Positions 1 to 7,117 of a DNA stretch of 42,375 bases are shown here, in pieces (position 1 is the stretch's first letter; each line of letters starts with the position of its first letter). A program made the position numbers and the translations under genes. This DNA comes from CAWBJP01 sp044867425. GTDB taxonomy: Bacteria > Actinomycetota > Acidimicrobiia > IMCC26256 > BP-133. The notes below the pieces were generated by a model, which was not told the DNA's origin, did not search any database, and worked only from the letters and a program-made list of their open reading frames with translations. Location: positions 1 through 42,375 of the forward strand of contig JBIOUX010000192.1 of assembly GCA_044867425.1 (NCBI GenBank), read 5' to 3'.

Positions 1-594
1 GGGGAAGCGGGCTGCTTCGTCGTCGACCCCTTCGCCGGCTCGGGCAACACGCTGTACTGGATCCTGCGCCACCTCCCCGGGGCGCGGGGGCTCGGGTTCG
101 AGCTCGACCCGGGCGTGTGTCCACTCACCCAGCGGAACCTGGCCATCCTCGGGTTGCCGATCGAGGTCGTGCAGCGCGACTACGCCGCCGGCCTGGGCGA
201 AGTCACCGTGGCGGCGGACGAGCTGCTCATCGCCTTCGTGGCCCCTCCCTGGGGTGAGGCGCTCCGCCCGGCCGGGGGTCTGGATCTGCGCCAGACCACG
301 CCGCCAGTCCGGGAGATCACCGACTTGCTGTTCGCGCGCTTCCCCCACCGGCTCCTGTGCGCCATCCAGGTGTACGAACGGATCGAGGCCGACGGGCTGG
401 CCGAGCTGCGATCCCGGTTCGACTGGTCGGCGCAGCGGACCTATGACCTCAACGCCCCGGGCGAGAACCATGGCCTCCTCCTCGGCACCAAGCGCTGGGC
501 GCCGGCCAGCGCCGGGGCGGCGGGGTTCCGGCGGACCGGTCGAGGCGCCCGGGACCGGGCACGGCGCGCCGGTCGCGGTCGCCGAGGTCCGTGA
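1..594 (+). CDS. SAM-dependent methyltransferase, N-terminally truncated by the window edge
   Basis: The frame is open from base 1, so the true start lies outside the window. The visible part begins with a motif I of the N4/N6 DNA-methylase kind, DPFAGSGNTLYW (residues 9-20 of the fragment), followed by the acidic end of strand 2 (GFELDPG). A later APPWGEAL resembles the catalytic (D/N)PPW-type motif of amino- or guanine-N2-methyltransferases, with A in place of the usual D/N. This is a class I Rossmann methyltransferase; the substrate (DNA, RNA or small molecule) cannot be told. The last 30 residues after GTKRWAP are low-complexity and rich in R/G, so the functional domain ends near base 500. 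Confidence 0.75.
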   Translation, partial: GEAGCFVVDPFAGSGNTLYWILRHLPGARGLGFELDPGVCPLTQRNLAILGLPIEVVQRDYAAGLGEVTVAADELLIAFVAPPWGEALRPAGGLDLRQTTPPVREITDLLFARFPHRLLCAIQVYERIEADGLAELRSRFDWSAQRTYDLNAPGENHGLLLGTKRWAPASAGAAGFRRTGRGARDRARRAGRGRRGP

Positions 595-745
595 CGGTGG
601 GACGCACGCCGGATTGGTGTTCACCTCCGACGTCAGGCTGCCTCGGGGCCGGCGCACCATCGGGAGTTATGTCTCAGTGCTCAACGCGTTCCTCGTCGCC
701 CACCCTGAGGATGGCGCCTTCGCCGACCGGGTGAACTGGTTGTAG
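470..745 (+). CDS. Small hypothetical protein overlapping the methyltransferase end
   Basis: An ATG at 470 opens a 91-residue frame, overlapping the previous gene by 125 bases. The first 35 residues are low-complexity. The last 55 (GLVFTSDVRLPRG, then IGSYVSVLNAFLVAHPED, ending DRVNWL) have the balanced composition of a real protein. It could be a separate small gene starting further in, for example at the TTG/GTG codons near 611, or a frameshifted extension of the methyltransferase. No family is recognised. Confidence 0.35.
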   Translation: MASSSAPSAGRRPAPGRRGSGGPVEAPGTGHGAPVAVAEVRDGGTHAGLVFTSDVRLPRGRRTIGSYVSVLNAFLVAHPEDGAFADRVNWL

Positions 746-812
746 GGCCCTGCGCCGCCGTCAAGCGCCAGGCCGAAGAACGGGTCGAGCCCGGTCGTCG
801 TCGATGGTCACC

Positions 813-956
813 TCAGCGGGCGGGAAGCTTGCTGGACAGCGGCATGGCGGACTGGGCCAGGTCCCGGTACGCCGCCTTGGCCGCCGCCAGCTCGGCCCGG
901 AGCCGGGCGACCTCGGCTTCGAGCTCGGCGATCCTGCGCTCCTCGTAGTTGTGCAT
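813..956 (-). CDS. Small coiled-coil protein (47 aa)
   Basis: This 47-residue protein begins MHNYEERRIAELEAEVARL and continues as an A/L/E/R heptad-like helix, typical of a short leucine-zipper coiled coil. A clear Shine-Dalgarno sequence (AAAGGAG) lies 11 bases before the ATG, which is why this short frame is preferred over the longer minus-strand frames through the same DNA. It is probably a homo-oligomeric helix; no function is assigned. Confidence 0.55.
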   Translation of the reverse strand: MHNYEERRIAELEAEVARLRAELAAAKAAYRDLAQSAMPLSSKLPAR

Positions 957-1339
957 CAAGCCCTCGACTCCTTTGCCATCCGGCCGCTTGTCGCGCCGCG
1001 CCCACCGCGGTGCACACCTCCGGTAAGGAGCCGCCGTGACCCTGTCGCCGCCAGCCAGCGTCCCGCCCGCGTGCCTCAGGCCCGGACCGGGATTCGGAGG
1101 CGGGATCCGAAGGCGTCGGTAGTCGTCGAGGAGCAGGAGCGCGAACTGAACCTGGCCGTCGGTGGGCTGTCGATGACGCCGTCGGTGATGAGCCGGTCTC
1201 GCCATTGGAAGATGCCCTCGAGCGTGTTGTGACCGTGATGGTCGGTGTGCCTCGAGCGGCAACGAAGGCCTCCGGGGGCCTCCGTAGAGTTCGCTTGGGG
1301 GCACCGCACAGGCAGGTGCCCAGAGCGAAAGGACGTCCT
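957..1339. other. 383-base stretch without a supported gene
   Basis: Several frames are open here because of the GC content, but none has a ribosome binding site or protein-like composition along its length. A minus-strand stretch around 1100-1220 (reading LEGIFQWRDRLITDGVID) faintly resembles a short C-terminal helical domain and may be a degraded coding remnant. The promoter and RBS of the following small gene lie at the right end. Confidence 0.4.
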
Positions 1340-1609
1340 ATGTACGTTGTCGCCGTGCACGACATCCACGATCCCGAAAAGGTCTGGGAGATGGCCAAGG
1401 GTTGGACCCCGCCGGAGGGGTTCAAGGTCCACCTCTCCATCAGCAGCGAGGAAGGCCGGCGCGCCGTTTGCCTCTGGGAAGCGGAGTCGCCCGCCGCGGT
1501 GCAGGCGCTCATCGACGAGGGTTTCGGCGCGGTGGCCCACACCGAAACCTTCGCCGTCGACCAGAAATACGCCAGCGAGTCGGGTTTCCCGTCGGCGTTG
1601 CCCCGGTAG
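1340..1609 (+). CDS. Small alpha/beta-barrel-like hypothetical protein (89 aa)
   Basis: The 89-residue product starts MYVVAVHDIHDPEKVWEMAK. Its pattern is strand, helix, strand (FKVHLSISSEEGRRAVCLWEAES), helix (AVQALIDEGFG), as in small dimeric ferredoxin-like alpha/beta-barrel proteins such as the DUF4242/DUF3303 type. The start is fixed by AAAGGA six bases before the ATG at 1340. It stands alone between short genes. The fold is inferred from the pattern; a catalytic role cannot be given. Confidence 0.65.
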   Translation: MYVVAVHDIHDPEKVWEMAKGWTPPEGFKVHLSISSEEGRRAVCLWEAESPAAVQALIDEGFGAVAHTETFAVDQKYASESGFPSALPR

Positions 1610-1634
1610 CGAGGGGACGTCAGGGAAATCGCCG

Positions 1635-1865
1635 CTACGGTTCCTCGAACCACGCCTCCCCCCGCCGGAGCCGGGTGGCGATGCTGACCACCTGAGACTG
1701 CTCCCGGCGGGTGGGGGTGTGGGCGGCCAGGAACCGGGCGGTGCCGGCGAGGATGAGCGCCCCCTCCTCCAGCCGGTGCTGGAGGAGGGCCCGGCGGTCG
1801 GCCTCCGGTTCGACCACCACCGTCACCCGGCCGTCGGCCTCGATGTCGACGGGGTAGGAGCGCAC
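1635..1865 (-). CDS. Hypothetical protein, start uncertain
   Basis: From a GTG at 1865 the frame encodes 76 residues. Protein-like sequence (GSANNARFDLGSGGTLDPW) continues upstream in the same frame as far as the stop at 1992-1994, but there is no ATG, GTG or TTG in that extension. The true start may be non-canonical, the gene may be 5'-truncated or frameshifted, or translation begins at 1865. The body has a strand-rich first half (YPVDIEADGRVTVVVEPE) and a helical second half. No family is recognised. It diverges from the YerB-like gene. Confidence 0.4.
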   Translation of the reverse strand: MRSYPVDIEADGRVTVVVEPEADRRALLQHRLEEGALILAGTARFLAAHTPTRREQSQVVSIATRLRRGEAWFEEP

Positions 1866-2026
1866 TTCGGCCCACGGATCGAGCGTCCCGCCCGAGCCCA
1901 GGTCGAAGCGGGCGTTGTTCGCCGAGCCGGTCGGGGCTCGGATGCGGAAATCCGCCTGGCTCGGCGGGGCCCGTCGTAGGGTCGCTGCACTTCACCGGCC
2001 ACGCCTCTGACCCTGGGGAGACACGG

Positions 2027-3061
2027 GTGACGCCAGCGCACTGCTCACGGACGGGGACGGCGACGTGGCGGCGGTGGGTCACCGTCGCGGTGGCGCTCGG
2101 AATGATGGCCACCGCCGTGCCGGCCGGGACGCCTGCGGCGACGGCCGCCGCCGTGGCCGCCCCCGACCCGCCCGGGCCCTCGCCGCTCACCGGGCTTCCC
2201 GGAGAGGCCCCGACCCGTCCCGCCCTCATCGTGAAGATCGACAACGCCCCCCGGGCCCGTCCCCAGGTGGGGCTCAACCAGGCCGACGTGGTCTTCGAGG
2301 AACTGGTGGAGGGCGGGATCACCCGCTTCGCCGCCGTGTTCCACTCCCAGGACTCGGACCCGGTGGGGCCGGTGCGCTCGGCCCGCTCCACCGACATCGG
2401 GGTGGCCAGCGCCCTGCACCAGCCGTTGTTCGCCTACTCCGGCGCCAACCGCGTCTTCGAGGAGCAGGTGCGCCAGGCGCCCCTGGTCGACGTGGGGGTG
2501 AAGGCGGCCCCCGACCGCTACTACCGGGAGGGTGCCCGGCGTGCGCCCTACAACCTGTTCAGCCGCACGCCGGCCCTGTTCCAGCTCGCCCCCGCCGACG
2601 CCGTCGCCCCGCCCGCCCTGTTCGCCTACCGGGCGCCGGGGGAGCCGCCCGCCGGCGCCTCCATGTCCCCCATCGAGCGGGCCAGTGTGCGCTTCGCGGT
2701 GACGGTCGACTGGGACTGGGACGCCGCCATGGGCGGGTGGTGGCGCAGCCAGGACGGCCGGCGCCACGCCGACGCCGCCGGCCGGGGGGTGGCCCCCGCC
2801 AACGTGGTGGTCCAGTTCGTCGAGTACCGCGACACCGGCCTGCGGGACACGGCGGGGGCGCCCGTCCCCGAGGCCCAGGTCGTCGGCGAGGGTGACGCCT
2901 GGGTGCTCACCGGCGGGCACGTCATCCCCGCCCGCTGGTCCAAGCCCGCCGCCGACGCCGTCACCCGCTACCTCGACGGCGCCGGCGCCGAGATCCGCCT
3001 CGCCCCGGGCCGGACCTGGGTCGAGCTCGCCCCGCCGGGCAGCGCCAGCCACACGCCCTGA
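2027..3061 (+). CDS. DUF3048 (YerB-like) exported protein
   Basis: 344 residues with a GTG start chosen because GGGGAG lies seven to eight bases upstream. An N-terminal export signal (hydrophobic VTVAVALGMMATAV, then an Ala-rich cleavage region) is followed by the two DUF3048 parts. The family hallmark is clear: PLTGLP, then RPALIVKIDNAPRARPQ, GLNQADVVFEELVEGGITRF and VGPVRSARSTDI, and in the second half a WSKP segment. B. subtilis YerB is a lipoprotein of this family with no settled function; here there is no obvious lipobox cysteine, so the protein is probably secreted or anchored by its signal. The neighbour downstream is convergent. Confidence 0.85.
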   Translation: MTPAHCSRTGTATWRRWVTVAVALGMMATAVPAGTPAATAAAVAAPDPPGPSPLTGLPGEAPTRPALIVKIDNAPRARPQVGLNQADVVFEELVEGGITRFAAVFHSQDSDPVGPVRSARSTDIGVASALHQPLFAYSGANRVFEEQVRQAPLVDVGVKAAPDRYYREGARRAPYNLFSRTPALFQLAPADAVAPPALFAYRAPGEPPAGASMSPIERASVRFAVTVDWDWDAAMGGWWRSQDGRRHADAAGRGVAPANVVVQFVEYRDTGLRDTAGAPVPEAQVVGEGDAWVLTGGHVIPARWSKPAADAVTRYLDGAGAEIRLAPGRTWVELAPPGSASHTP

Positions 3062-3111
3062 CGCCCGCGCCGCACGGCACGACCGGAACGTCATGGGCCG
3101 GTACCGTCGCA

Positions 3112-3141
3112 CGGCGGCCGGCTCACCGCGGCCGGCCGCCG
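3112..3141. terminator. GC-rich hairpin between convergent genes
   Basis: Perfect 10-bp arms (CGGCGGCCGG and CCGGCCGCCG) with a 10-base loop lie between the YerB-like gene (plus) and the Ro60 gene (minus). There is no T-run on either side. The position suggests a shared transcription barrier for the two convergent genes. Confidence 0.45.
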
Positions 3142-3150
3142 GCGCTGGGT

Positions 3151-4734
3151 TCAGAAGGGCCAGTGGGCGTCCCGGCCGCCCTCGAGCACCTGCATGGCCG
3201 TGAAGGTGGCGTCGGTGAAGCCACCCAGGGTGTAGCGGCCCCGCTGGCCCGCCGGCAGGGCCGAGGGCCGGTACCCGGCCAGGTTGAAGGTGTAGATGAC
3301 GGGTACGTGGTCCAGCGGCACGTGACCCGAGTCGTGCTGCTGGTCGTCGGTGAAGATGACCACCCGCCGGTGGCGCTTCGGGTCGAAGTGGCGGGCGACG
3401 GCGGTGTGGCCGAAGGTGGCGTGGCCCACCGAGCCGACCCGACCCGCCACCCGGGCCACGCCGGCCAGCACCGACTCGCCCGCCACCGGCCGCAGCCGCC
3501 GGTTGCCCTGGCCGTAGATGACCACGTCGACGTCCCGGGCCCGCTGGGCGGTGGCCATGGCCATGACCGCCGCCACCTCGACCCGGGTCAGCTTCGAGCG
3601 GTTCGACACCGCCGCCTGCATGGAACCCGAGGTGTCGATGACCACCAGGGTGCCGTCGAGGGCGGGGATGTTGGCAACGGTCAGGTCCAGGGTCCGGGCC
3701 AGCGCCCGCTTCCAGTCGTCCGACGGGGCGTGGGCGTAGGCGGCCCACACCTGGTACGGGAACAGGCGCGCCTGGGCCACCTCGTCCGGGTCGGTGAGCT
3801 TGGCGATGACCGCCTCGGCGGCGGCGCCGATGCCGGCCTGGTCGAAGTTGCGCAGGTTGCGGACCAGGGCCATCACGCCCATGGACGGGATGACCGCCTC
3901 CCACGCCTCGGCGTCCATGCCCCCCGGCAGCCAGCCCGACAGCCGCTCCCAGGAGAAGCCCGCCTCGGCCAGGGCCGCCGGGCCCCGCTCCCGCAGCACC
4001 GACCGGCGCCCGTCCTCCGGGACCGCCTCGAGGGCGGCGGCGGCGGCCAGCACCGGGAGCACCGCCGGGTCGGCCCGGGCGTCGTCGTGGTGGCGGCGGT
4101 CGAGCAGCCAGCGGAACAGCGCCGACTGGCGGTGGTCCTTGGGTTCCGGATGGGTGAGCTCGAGGACGTCGGCCATGCGCACCTGGCGGGACAGGCCGTC
4201 GTAGCGCAGGGCGGCCCGCTCGGTGTAGAGGCGCCGGGCGGCGTCGGCCACGCCCCGCTTGACCGGCATGGGCAGGCGCCGGCCATGGGCCGCCAGCCAG
4301 TAGCCGATCATCTCGGCCGGCTCGTCCGGGCGCTGCAGGGCGCGGGCGACCACCGAGCGGCCGTAGGGGCCGCCGGCGGCGACGTACTCGGCGGCCATGA
4401 CCACCGAGGCCGAGCGCATGAGCATGGTCTGGCGCAGGTACTGGGCGAAGCCGATCTGGCCCGCGGCCGCGTCGGCGCCGGCGATGAACGCCGGGTTGGC
4501 GGCCGTCACCCGCTGCACGAGTTCCACGAAGCGGGCGTCGCGGTCGGCGGCGCGCTCATAGAAGGTGTCCTCGCCGACCATGTTGGTGACGGCCAGCAGG
4601 AACAGCTCCGACTCCGGCTCGCGCTCGTAGGCGGCGCCACCCTCGTGGGTCAGGGTGCGCCGGCCGGTGGTCCGGACGGGGGCCGTGCGGTTGACCCGCA
4701 GCGGGTTGCGGTTGGTCCCCGAGAACTTGCTCAT
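3151..4734 (-). CDS. rsr: TROVE/vWA-domain RNA-binding protein (bacterial Ro60, Rsr)
   Basis: 527 residues, the usual length of bacterial Ro60 orthologues. The N-terminal two thirds form the HEAT-like TROVE ring, starting MSKFSGTNRNPLRVNRTAP and including FLLAVTNMVGEDTFYERA. The C-terminal part is a von Willebrand A domain with an intact MIDAS motif (VVIDTSGSMQ). Ro60 rings bind the 3' ends of misfolded RNA in the central hole and Y RNA on the outer surface; in bacteria they work with nucleases in RNA maturation and decay. A GAGGAG element sits just before the ATG. The gene is the last member of a minus-strand unit that also holds two tRNA-like clusters and rtcB, and a candidate Y-like RNA lies in the 260 bases upstream. 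Confidence 0.93.
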   Translation of the reverse strand: MSKFSGTNRNPLRVNRTAPVRTTGRRTLTHEGGAAYEREPESELFLLAVTNMVGEDTFYERAADRDARFVELVQRVTAANPAFIAGADAAAGQIGFAQYLRQTMLMRSASVVMAAEYVAAGGPYGRSVVARALQRPDEPAEMIGYWLAAHGRRLPMPVKRGVADAARRLYTERAALRYDGLSRQVRMADVLELTHPEPKDHRQSALFRWLLDRRHHDDARADPAVLPVLAAAAALEAVPEDGRRSVLRERGPAALAEAGFSWERLSGWLPGGMDAEAWEAVIPSMGVMALVRNLRNFDQAGIGAAAEAVIAKLTDPDEVAQARLFPYQVWAAYAHAPSDDWKRALARTLDLTVANIPALDGTLVVIDTSGSMQAAVSNRSKLTRVEVAAVMAMATAQRARDVDVVIYGQGNRRLRPVAGESVLAGVARVAGRVGSVGHATFGHTAVARHFDPKRHRRVVIFTDDQQHDSGHVPLDHVPVIYTFNLAGYRPSALPAGQRGRYTLGGFTDATFTAMQVLEGGRDAHWPF

Positions 4735-4803
4735 AACTCCTCTTCTCGTTGCGTGGGAAGGGGTTCGTGGTGCGGAAGGCCGGTCAGGGAACCGAGGTGG
4801 ACG

Positions 4804-4857
4804 AGCGGTGCCGATTCGAACGGCTCATACCGAGAAGTACGCCCGCCCTTCGCCGCT
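4804..4857 (-). ncRNA. Candidate Y-like or anticodon-less tRNA-like RNA upstream of Ro60
   Basis: Read on the minus strand: AGCGG (4857-4853), an arm GAAG/CTTC with a 10-base GG-containing loop (D-arm-like), nine unpaired bases, a T arm GCCG-TTCGAAT-CGGC (4824-4810), then CCGCT (4808-4804) that pairs with the first five bases. There is an acceptor-like closing stem, a D-like arm and a canonical T arm, but no anticodon arm. Bacterial Y RNAs of the YrlA type contain such tRNA-like modules and are commonly encoded beside rsr, so this may be the Y RNA module or a decayed tRNA. Ends are not defined; flanking sequence 4735-4993 may belong to it. Confidence 0.4.
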
Positions 4858-4993
4858 GACCGGCACAGGGCCCGGCCCGTGAACCGAGGCCGGCGAGGTC
4901 TTTGTCTCCGTTGCAAGGAAGGAACCCCACCGTTCGCAGCGGGCCGGTCGAAATCTCAAGGTGCGGAACAACCGCATCGGCATCGTCGAATGG

Positions 4994-5065
4994 CTGCGAG
5001 GCCAGGCTTCGAACCCGGAGTTCCTGTTTCAGAGACAGGCGTGGTACCCGTTCCACCACCTCGCA
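4994..5065 (-). tRNA. tRNA-Gln (CTG), array A
   Basis: Acceptor TGCGAGG/CCTCGCA (5065-5059 with 5001-4995), D stem GTGG/CCAC, anticodon loop CTCTGAA giving CUG, T loop TTCGAAG with one G-U in the stem. U1-A72 and G73 match known GlnRS identity features. CCA is encoded after G73 (4993-4991). Last clear tRNA before Ro60. Confidence 0.87.
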
Positions 5066-5069
5066 TCAG

Positions 5070-5142
5070 TCTGGACGGGAGGACTCGAACCTCCAATCCC
5101 CGGCTCCCGACGCCGGCGCGCTGGCCATTGCGCTACGTCCAG
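5070..5142 (-). tRNA. tRNA-Pro (CGG), array A
   Basis: Acceptor CTGGACG/CGTCCAG (5142-5136 with 5077-5071), D stem GCGC/GCGC, perfect anticodon stem CCGGC/GCCGG with loop GTCGGGA (anticodon CGG, U33 present, unusual G32), T arm GGAGG/CCTCC with loop TTCGAGT. C1-G72 and A73 fit bacterial tRNA-Pro. CCA is not encoded. Confidence 0.85.
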
Positions 5143-5146
5143 TTGG

Positions 5147-5220
5147 TACCGACGAAGGGATTCGAACCCACACTGACGGCGGTCTGAGCGCCGTGCCTCT
5201 ACCAGTTGGGCTACGTCGGT
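5147..5220 (-). tRNA. tRNA-Leu-like (CAG), class I shape, array A
   Basis: Acceptor ACCGACG/CGTCGGT (5220-5214 with 5154-5148), D stem with three pairs, anticodon stem CGGCG/CGCCG, loop CTCAGAC giving CAG. The T stem has only three strong pairs plus a wobble and a U-U mismatch. The variable region is five bases, whereas functional tRNA-Leu has a long variable arm, so this is a short-armed Leu-anticodon tRNA. A73 and an encoded CCA (5146-5144) are present. Confidence 0.78.
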
Positions 5221-5258
5221 ATGGCCCGGGGTTCGGGGTGTCCCCGGGGTGATCGTCG

Positions 5259-5332
5259 TGGACCGAGCGGGAGTCGAACCCGCAACCGTCTCCTTGCAGG
5301 GGAGCCGCGCTACCTGGTTGCGCTACCGGCCC
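5259..5332 (-). tRNA. tRNA-Ala (TGC), array A, C33 variant
   Basis: Acceptor stem 5332-5326 with 5266-5260, complete when two G-U pairs are counted. One of these is G3-U70, the alanine identity pair. D stem GCGC/GCGC; T stem perfect with loop TTCGACT. The anticodon loop reads CCTGCAA, so the anticodon is UGC but position 33 is C. A73; no encoded CCA. Confidence 0.82.
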
Positions 5333-5337
5333 ATTGG

Positions 5338-5406
5338 TGGCGGGAGCGGGGATCGAACCCGCCATGCCAGGCTTATGGGGCCTCGCTGATCACCAGATCT
5401 CCCGCT
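5338..5406 (-). tRNA. tRNA-Met-like (CAT), array A, short D arm, C33 variant
   Basis: Only 69 bases. Acceptor AGCGGGA pairs with TCCCGCC except for an A1xC72 mismatch, reminiscent of the unpaired 1-72 of initiator tRNA. The D region is reduced to GATC/GATC with a four-base loop and no clear positions 8-9. Anticodon loop CCCATAA gives CAU with C33. T arm perfect, loop TTCGATC; A73 and CCA (5337-5335) encoded. The translation role is doubtful. Confidence 0.7.
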
Positions 5407-5415
5407 CAACGTTGG

Positions 5416-5490
5416 GGTGACCGGCCGGACTCGAACCGGCTTCCTCCGGGGCCACGACCCGGCGTCTCGACCACTTCAGACCTCGGTCAC
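5416..5490 (-). tRNA. tRNA-His (GTG), array A, C33 variant
   Basis: Perfect 7-bp acceptor GTGACCG/CGGTCAC, D stem GTCT/AGAC, perfect anticodon stem CCGGG/CCCGG with loop TCGTGGC (anticodon GUG, C33), perfect T arm with loop TTCGAGT. C73 fits tRNA-His and CCA is encoded (5415-5413), but the base before position 1 is T, so the usual encoded G-1 is absent. Confidence 0.82.
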
Positions 5491-5492
5491 AG

Positions 5493-5564
5493 TCGACGAG
5501 GGAGGAGTCGAACCTCCGGCATCCTCCATGTGAGAGAGGCGGTCTGCCGTTGACCTACTCGTCG
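5493..5564 (-). tRNA. tRNA-Val (CAC), array A
   Basis: Perfect acceptor CGACGAG/CTCGTCG, D stem GGTC/GACC, anticodon loop CTCACAT giving CAC with U33, T arm GGAGG/CCTCC with loop TTCGACT, A73. CCA not encoded. Confidence 0.86.
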
Positions 5565-5581
5565 TTGCACTCGTTCCTCAG

Positions 5582-5654
5582 TAGGGCACCGTGGAGTCGA
5601 ACCACGTCTTCCCGCGGTATCAGCGCGGTGCCGTCACCGTCTGGCTCGTGCCCC
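5582..5654 (-). tRNA. tRNA-Ile (GAT), array A
   Basis: Acceptor 5654-5648 with 5589-5583 (one G-U), D stem GCC/GGC, perfect anticodon stem CCGCG/CGCGG with loop CTGATAC giving GAU, T arm CGTGG/CCACG with loop TTCGACT, A73. CCA not encoded. Confidence 0.86.
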
Positions 5655-5671
5655 TCGGTCTCGTTACGTCG

Positions 5672-5743
5672 TGGTCCCGGGAGTGCTCGAACCTCCCCCT
5701 GCCGGGTTTCAACCGGCTGCTCCACCATCAGAGCTTCAGGACC
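5672..5743 (-). tRNA. tRNA-Phe (GAA), array A
   Basis: Acceptor 5743-5737 with 5679-5673 (one G-U), D stem GCTC/GAGC, perfect anticodon stem GCCGG/CCGGC with loop TTGAAAC giving GAA. The T stem has four pairs because the loop-closing pair is mismatched; loop TTCGAGC. A73; no encoded CCA. Confidence 0.82.
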
Positions 5744-5756
5744 ATGGATCGATCTG

Positions 5757-5829
5757 GGCCGGCGGCGGGGATCGAACCCGCTGCTTCTCGGGTACGGGCC
5801 GAGCGTCCTACCCTCAGGACCTCGCCGGC
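5757..5829 (-). tRNA. tRNA-Thr (CGT), first of array A, C33 variant
   Basis: Perfect acceptor GCCGGCG/CGCCGGC, D stem GTCC/GGAC, perfect anticodon stem CTCGG/CCGAG with loop CCCGTAC (anticodon CGU, C33), perfect T arm with loop TTCGATC. No encoded CCA. It lies just downstream of rtcB, separated by a strong hairpin. Confidence 0.84.
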
Positions 5830-5849
5830 AGGGTGTGGATACGAAGGGC

Positions 5850-5879
5850 GGCCCCGCCCGGCCCGGTCCGGGCGGGGCC
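5850..5879. terminator. 12-bp GC hairpin between rtcB and array A
   Basis: A perfect 12-bp stem (GGCCCCGCCCGG against its complement) with a six-base loop sits between the rtcB stop codon and tRNA-Thr(CGT). The minus-strand side has no real T-run. It may attenuate or protect the rtcB mRNA end rather than stop transcription, since everything on both sides is on the same strand. Confidence 0.5.
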
Positions 5880-5898
5880 TTCCTCGCTGGGTGCTGCC

Positions 5899-7060
5899 TC
5901 AGGTCCCCTTGTAGTTCAGGACCTGGTGCAGCGTGTGGAGAACCTCCACCAGGTCGGCCTGGTCGGCCATGACCTGATCGATGTCCTTGTAGGCGGAGGG
6001 GATCTCGTCCACCAGCGCCTCGGCCCGGGCCGCCAGCCAGGTCTTGCCGGCCATCTGCGTGGCCAGATCGGCGGCGCTGAACAGCTTGCGGGCCTTGGTC
6101 CGGCTGTGCCGGCGCCCCGCCCCGTGGGAGCAGGACCGCCAGCTGGCCGGGCTGCCCTTGCCGGCCACGATGTAGCTGCGGGTCCCCATGGAGCCCGGGA
6201 TGACCCCGAGGTCCCCGGTGTCAGCCCGGATGGCGCCCTTGCGGGTCACCCACAGCTCCCGGCCGTCGTGGGTCTCGGGCTGGGTGAAGTTGTGGTGGCA
6301 GTTGATGCGCCGGGTCTCGGCCCCGTGGCCGAGGAAGGCGAACACCTCGCCCATGGCCCGGTCCATCATCTGCTCCCGGTTGGCCCGGGCGTAGTCCTGG
6401 GCCCAGAGCATGTCGGCCACGTAGGCCTCGAACTCCGGGGTCCCCTGGACGAACCAGGCCAGGTCCGGGTCCTCCAGCGACAGCATGGCCTCCTTGGCCA
6501 GCCGCTTGGCCGTGGCGATGTGCGCCTGGGCCAGCCGGTTGCCGATGCCCCGGCTGCCGGAGTGGAGCACCACCCACACCCGGGTCCGCTCGTCCACGCA
6601 CAGCTCGAAGAAGTGGTTCCCCGAGCCGAGCGTCCCCAACTGACGGGCCGCCTTGGTGGCCTGCGCCTGGGACAGGACCGTGGCCGGACGGTGCGTCCCC
6701 AGCCACCGGTCGGCGGCCCGGCTCACGGCGTGGTGGCCCTGGCCCACCCCGGGCGGGCACGGCCCGCTCGATCCGGGACAGGAGCGGCTGGAGCGAGTCG
6801 GGCAGCTGGGCCTCGGTGACGTCGAGCTCGGCGGCGATCATGCCGCAGCCGATGTCGACCCCCACGGCCGAGGGGATCACCGCCCCCCGGGTGGGGATGA
6901 CCGACCCCACGGTGGCGCCGATGCCCACGTGGGCGTCGGGCATGAGGGCGACGTGGCCCTCGACGATGGGCAGCCGGGCCGTCTTCTCGGCCTGGCGGAT
7001 GGTCTCCGGGTCGATCTCGCTGGCCCAGGAGATGAGCTTGGGGTTGACGTGGATGGGCAT
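5899..7060 (-). CDS. rtcB: RNA-splicing ligase RtcB, with a +1 frameshift
   Basis: RtcB joins 2',3'-cyclic-phosphate or 3'-phosphate ends to 5'-OH ends using GTP and Mn2+, and repairs cleaved tRNAs. The start ATG at 7060 follows GGAGG. Two frames are needed: 7060-6752 (MPIHVNPKLISWASEIDPET to SRIERAVPA) and 6750-5899 (GVGQGHHAVSRAADRW onward), joined by removing one base in the C/G run at 6749-6757. The restored protein is 386 residues. The metal-binding GVDIGCGM (Cys72), GSGNHFFE, HSGSRGIGN, GSMGTRSYIV and the guanylylated His of SHGAGR (about 312) are all intact, so loss of function would be recent or the base is a sequencing error. It sits between two tRNA-like clusters on the same strand. 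Confidence 0.9.
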
Positions 7061-7117
7061 CGGAACCTCCTCTCGTGCGTGCGTTTCGCTGGTTGGTTGG
7101 CCCGCTGCTTGGATGTC

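Noticed and set aside
3163..5187. 674-codon plus-strand frame antisense to the Ro60 gene
   Set aside because: Composition is Gly/His/Arg-rich shadow coding; the minus-strand TROVE/vWA protein accounts for the DNA.
4902..5972. Plus-strand open frames with motifs such as GREDSNLQ, RRRDSNPH and GFEPGVPVSETG
   Set aside because: They are antisense readings of the T arms of minus-strand tRNAs, a well-known annotation artefact.
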